NCBI GenBank assembly: GCA_017464045.1
Contig: JAFUEG010000199.1
Span: 1 to 8,601 of the forward strand
Reading direction: 5' to 3'
DNA length: 8,601 nucleotides
Source of the DNA: Lachnospiraceae bacterium
Lineage (GTDB): Bacteria > Bacillota_A > Clostridia > Lachnospirales > Lachnospiraceae
Part shown: one piece after another, positions 6,052-8,601 of the stretch
Position numbering within the stretch: position 1 is the first letter of the stretch
How the letters are laid out: every line of letters begins with the position of its first letter
The notes under the pieces: model-generated
Told to the model about the DNA's origin: nothing
Database searches by the model: none
Seen by the model: only the letters and a program-made list of their open reading frames with translations
Made by a program: the position numbers and the translations under genes

Positions 6052-7923
6052 ATGATTCTTGATAACGGAAAAATATCCATGCGCCAGGGCTTCAGACTCG
6101 GACTTTTGGAAAATATTACTCTTGGAATAGTTGTGGTTCCGTTTATATGTGTAAGTTCAGCGGGGAAGTGGCATTATATCGCATTTGCAATCGGACTTTT
6201 GTTTACATTTTTATACAGCATGATTTTTTATTTTTTTTCAAAGGCATTTCCACATGGAATGATTGAAGAAATGGACGGACTTTTGGGGAAGACCGGAAGA
6301 TTTTTAGATTGTATATATGCGTTTCGTTATGTGATTAGGGCATCGCTTATCATACTCTTTTTTTCGGTGATTTTAAGGGCATATATGTTAAGGAGCTTTA
6401 ATCTTTGGGCGGTTATTATTTCATTTATATTGATATGCGGATATGGAGGTGCCCGTGATATAGAAAAGAGGGGAAGGCTTATAGAGCTTTTGTTTTGGTG
6501 GATGATTGTACCTCTTATTTTGGTTGCGGTCTTTTCGGTAAGCAATGTCAACTGGGAGCTAAAAAGTGTCGGAGAAAATGCGGATTACAGAGGTATATTT
6601 TCCGGTGCATACCGTATGCTTATAATTATGTCATCAGTGGAAACGCTTCTTTTTACTATGACCAAGCTTAAGAAAAATACATGGAGTAATTATCTTAAAA
6701 CCATCATATGGATTATGATTTCGGTTCTATTTTCTTATATTTTTGTGCAGGGGGTAATCGGTGAAAAATGGGTTGGTGAGAGTCCGATGTCCGCGCTTTA
6801 TGTTATGGAGGCTGCGAGATTTCCGGGCGGAGTGGAAAGACTTGATTATGCGGTAATTGCATTTTGGATTATAGGAGTTTTTTCGGTTGCCAGCGGTTAT
6901 ATGTTTTATGCAAAGGAATTTTTCCGGGTTGCATTTTCAAAAAGATGGAATGCTTTTGAGAAAAATGAGAAGGGCGAAATGAGCAATAATTCCATAGAAA
7001 TTGTTTCGGATAAATGGTGGACTATGGCACTGGTTATGCTTTTTACCGGGCTTTTTGTATGGCTTTGGAGTTTGTATGATGTGTCCGGATATCTTTTGGA
7101 TTATCTTATATGGTTTGATATAGCCTTGAGTATTTTTATACCTTTGCTGGTTCTTTTTGTTAAATGGAGAAAAAAGAAGCTGCCTCTTGCTTCGCCTGTT
7201 GCGGTTGGAAATGCTATGCATATGGACGACATTGGTAAAAAGGATAATCCGATTGGTGTGATAATCGGAAAGAGGTTGATAAGGGTGATGGTGATTTTAT
7301 TATTGGGCAGTTCGTTTTTTCTAACCGGATGCAAGAACCGCGTGGATTATAAAAGGATTGATGACAGACAGTCTTCACTTGAAGAGATGGATTATGCGGT
7401 TACTCTGACTGTGAGGGAAAAAGTTGATGAAGTTAAAACAGTTGATGAAGTCAAATCAGATGATGAAATCAAAACAGTTGATGAAGTTGATTCTTTTGGT
7501 GAAGTTGAATCTGCCGGAGATAAATCTTTTGGTGACGGTTCGGTTGAGACGGTTAGTATGGATAAAAATACAGGACAAAAGTTTTTATTTGATTTTGAGA
7601 TAGCGGACCTTTCGGATTATAAGGGTGACTCGGAAGATCTTTTATCCACGGATGATTATGAATGTATGGCCAGGACTTTAGATGAGGCTTTGGACATGTA
7701 TTATGAGGCTAAGGACAATCATGTGGATTTGGGACACCTTAAGATGATTAGACTTTACAGCGAGGATAAAGAGTCGACAGATATGGATGAAATAGTATTC
7801 GAACTTAAAGATATGCCCTCTGTTACAAAATCTGTTGACGTTGAAGTGTTTTTCGATGAAGGAAAGGAAAAAATAAAATTAAGAAATCTGATTAAAAGGC
7901 TTTATGAAGGGGAAGAATTCTAA
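6052..7923 (+). CDS. GerB-type germinant receptor permease fused to a lipobox and shortened GerC-like domain
   Basis: One 623-residue frame with two receptor modules. Residues 1-371 are a GerAB-family spore permease: the ISMRQGFRLGLLENITLGIVVVP start is typical, and about ten hydrophobic segments follow (near 21-38, 41-63, 92-113, 118-134, 145-165, 183-205, 218-237, 267-287, 325-343, 353-371). After a polar linker (372-407) comes a textbook lipoprotein signal: KRLIR, a hydrophobic core, then LTGC with Cys427. The rest (428-623) resembles the GerC N-terminal region: MDYAVTLTVRE (446-456), an acidic repeat insert (458-487), then RTLDEALDMYYEAKDNHVDL (541-560) followed by GHLKMIRLYSED (561-572). 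Normal GerC is an approximately 370-400 residue separate lipoprotein; here only about 197 residues follow the Cys, and its C-terminal domain is missing. Ten segments would leave the linker in the cytoplasm and put Cys427 outside, which suits GerC. ATG 6052 has GAGGGGGAAG upstream. The frame is uninterrupted as given, but a lost gerB stop codon or sequencing error is possible. Confidence 0.82.
   Translation: MILDNGKISMRQGFRLGLLENITLGIVVVPFICVSSAGKWHYIAFAIGLLFTFLYSMIFYFFSKAFPHGMIEEMDGLLGKTGRFLDCIYAFRYVIRASLIILFFSVILRAYMLRSFNLWAVIISFILICGYGGARDIEKRGRLIELLFWWMIVPLILVAVFSVSNVNWELKSVGENADYRGIFSGAYRMLIIMSSVETLLFTMTKLKKNTWSNYLKTIIWIMISVLFSYIFVQGVIGEKWVGESPMSALYVMEAARFPGGVERLDYAVIAFWIIGVFSVASGYMFYAKEFFRVAFSKRWNAFEKNEKGEMSNNSIEIVSDKWWTMALVMLFTGLFVWLWSLYDVSGYLLDYLIWFDIALSIFIPLLVLFVKWRKKKLPLASPVAVGNAMHMDDIGKKDNPIGVIIGKRLIRVMVILLLGSSFFLTGCKNRVDYKRIDDRQSSLEEMDYAVTLTVREKVDEVKTVDEVKSDDEIKTVDEVDSFGEVESAGDKSFGDGSVETVSMDKNTGQKFLFDFEIADLSDYKGDSEDLLSTDDYECMARTLDEALDMYYEAKDNHVDLGHLKMIRLYSEDKESTDMDEIVFELKDMPSVTKSVDVEVFFDEGKEKIKLRNLIKRLYEGEEF
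7271..7332 (+). other. Internal lipoprotein signal peptide with possible in-frame translation start
   Basis: Within the fused gene, AGAGG at 7271-7275 precedes in-frame GTG 7285 by nine bases and ATG 7288 by twelve. The codons from 7288 encode a hydrophobic core ending LTGC, with the lipobox Cys (residue 427) at 7330-7332; the basic KRLIR lies just before. This would be a normal lipoprotein start if the upstream frame had a stop codon, and there is none. Either a separate GerC-like lipoprotein is also made from here, or signal peptidase II cuts it from the fusion, or the protein stays joined. Confidence 0.55.
7423..7512 (+). repeat. Five tandem 18-bp units encoding an acidic hexapeptide repeat
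   Basis: Five consecutive in-frame 18-bp units encode VDEVKT, VDEVKS, DDEIKT, VDEVDS and FGEVES (residues 458-487 of the GerB-GerC fusion). Units 1, 2 and 4 start with the same 12 bases apart from a T/C change, and the last is the most diverged. The repeat sits in the linker between the start of the GerC-like part and the rest of it, so it probably forms a flexible acidic spacer whose copy number may vary between strains. Confidence 0.85.
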
Positions 7924-8043
7924 TATGAACAAAGCCTGATTATTTATAAGAAGTTATATTGGGCGTAAAGGGAAGCTTAAAAATATCTATGGGCTGTCTT
8001 TTTACTTTATGTAGGTTTTGTTATAATTTTAGGAGGGAAAACC

Positions 8044-8601
8044 ATGGCAACACGTATTGCGCGAGGCGCGCTTATCGGAGTATTTTTAGGAGTTGTAGGA
8101 GGAATATCTTTATCCTACGGTATAAATTTTTTTAAACTTTTGAGTGTGAGAAAGGCTGATTATCAGACCTCTGATGTATCGCTTGTGGAAAATGCAGATA
8201 CAGAGAGCCTTGCTTCTTCAGTCGAGGCATTTAATGAGTACGAGACACCTTACTGTGACAGCCTTGAGGATGCAATTTTAAGATTTCATGTAAGGGCAAA
8301 CAGTAACAGTGAAGCAGACATAGCCTTAAAGTATAAGGTTAGAGACGATATACTTATGACAATCGGCGGTGAGCTCTCCGGTGATAAATCAAGGGAAGAG
8401 GTAATGGAATACCTAAATAACAATCTTGATTATATTAAAGAAATTGCGGAAAGAAGCATAAGAGAGGCAGGCTATACCTATAAGGTAAAGGCATATATTT
8501 CCAGGGATTATTTCCCTATAAGACAATATGGTGAGCTCGTCCTACCTGCCGGAGAATACGAGGCGCTCCGTGTAGACATCGGAGAGGCACGCGGTGAAAA
8601 C
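8044..8601 (+). CDS. spoIIR: Stage II sporulation protein R, 3' end beyond the window
   Basis: An open frame of 186 codons running off the window end. SpoIIR is made in the forespore, is secreted into the intermembrane space, and triggers the protease SpoIIGA to process pro-sigma-E in the mother cell. The N-terminus has a basic start and a hydrophobic segment (ALIGVFLGVVGGISLSYGI, about 9-27) acting as signal sequence or anchor. The family core follows a variable linker: LRFHVRANSNSEADIALKYK (79-98), then KVRDDIL, and later YFPIRQYGELVLPAGEYEAL (157-176) followed by RVDIGEARGEN. The usual WWC-containing C-terminus would come next, past the window. AGGAGG at 8031-8036, seven bases before ATG 8044, fixes the start. 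The 120-bp gap upstream holds no convincing terminator or sigma-F promoter, so read-through from the germination genes or an unrecognised promoter are both possible. Confidence 0.94.
   Translation, partial: MATRIARGALIGVFLGVVGGISLSYGINFFKLLSVRKADYQTSDVSLVENADTESLASSVEAFNEYETPYCDSLEDAILRFHVRANSNSEADIALKYKVRDDILMTIGGELSGDKSREEVMEYLNNNLDYIKEIAERSIREAGYTYKVKAYISRDYFPIRQYGELVLPAGEYEALRVDIGEARGEN

Noticed and set aside
7934..7964. Hairpin after the GerB-GerC fusion as a terminator
   Set aside because: The stem needs wobble pairs and a five-base bulge, and no T-tract follows.
8022..8027. TATAAT as a spoIIR promoter
   Set aside because: Transcription would begin inside or at the ribosome binding site (8031-8036), the -35 is poor, and spoIIR is normally sigma-F dependent. 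No clear sigma-F boxes were found.
1..8601. CRISPR array, tRNA or rRNA gene, transposase
   Set aside because: No regularly spaced repeats apart from the coding 18-bp units, no cloverleaf or rRNA sequence, and no transposase or integrase motif was seen.

Overview
The window is about 62-65% A+T by eye. It carries sporulation and germination genes typed like those of anaerobic Firmicutes: SipL with a LysM domain, GerA-type receptor subunits and SpoIIR. Purine-rich AGGAGG-type ribosome binding sites, the MEP isoprenoid gene ispE and a PrcB-like protein also point to Clostridia, most likely a Lachnospiraceae member. This placement is an inference from gene content. All seven main protein genes lie on the + strand.

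Layout. 7-357: a small PrcB-like protein whose true start may lie before the window. 480-2033: sipL, the spore coat/SpoIVA partner. 2034-2508: a 475-bp gap that is not empty. It holds a terminator usable in both directions (2041-2072), a good minus-strand promoter (2226-2253) aimed at it, hence a predicted minus-strand small RNA of about 183 nt (2036-2218), and a separate nested inverted repeat of about 150 bp (2330-2479) directly upstream of ispE. 2509-3459: ispE. 3483-4154: a GntR/FCD regulator in the same transcription unit. 4162-4263: nearly the whole gap after gntR folds as one long hairpin, whose terminator-like end runs into the ribosome binding region and start codon of the next gene. 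4267-5973: gerA-type receptor subunit. 5989-6027: a possible micro-ORF. 6052-7923: an unusual single reading frame joining a GerB-type permease to a lipobox and a shortened GerC-like domain. 8044 to the window end: spoIIR, lacking its 3' end.

How the genes fit together. SpoIIR (forespore-to-mother-cell signal that activates sigma-E) and SipL (needed for coat attachment around the forespore) belong to spore formation. GerA and GerB-GerC would form a germinant receptor in the spore inner membrane. ispE supplies isoprenoid precursors, and the GntR regulator has no obvious target here. From memory, sipL, ispE, a gntR gene and spoIIR lie close together in other Clostridia. If so, the germination pair looks like an insertion between gntR and spoIIR, and the long hairpin sits at its left junction.

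The points most worth following are the GerB-GerC fusion with an internal lipoprotein signal, the predicted minus-strand RNA, the nested palindrome before ispE, and the hairpin that would terminate or mask read-through into gerA. No CRISPR array, rRNA, tRNA or transposase gene is visible.
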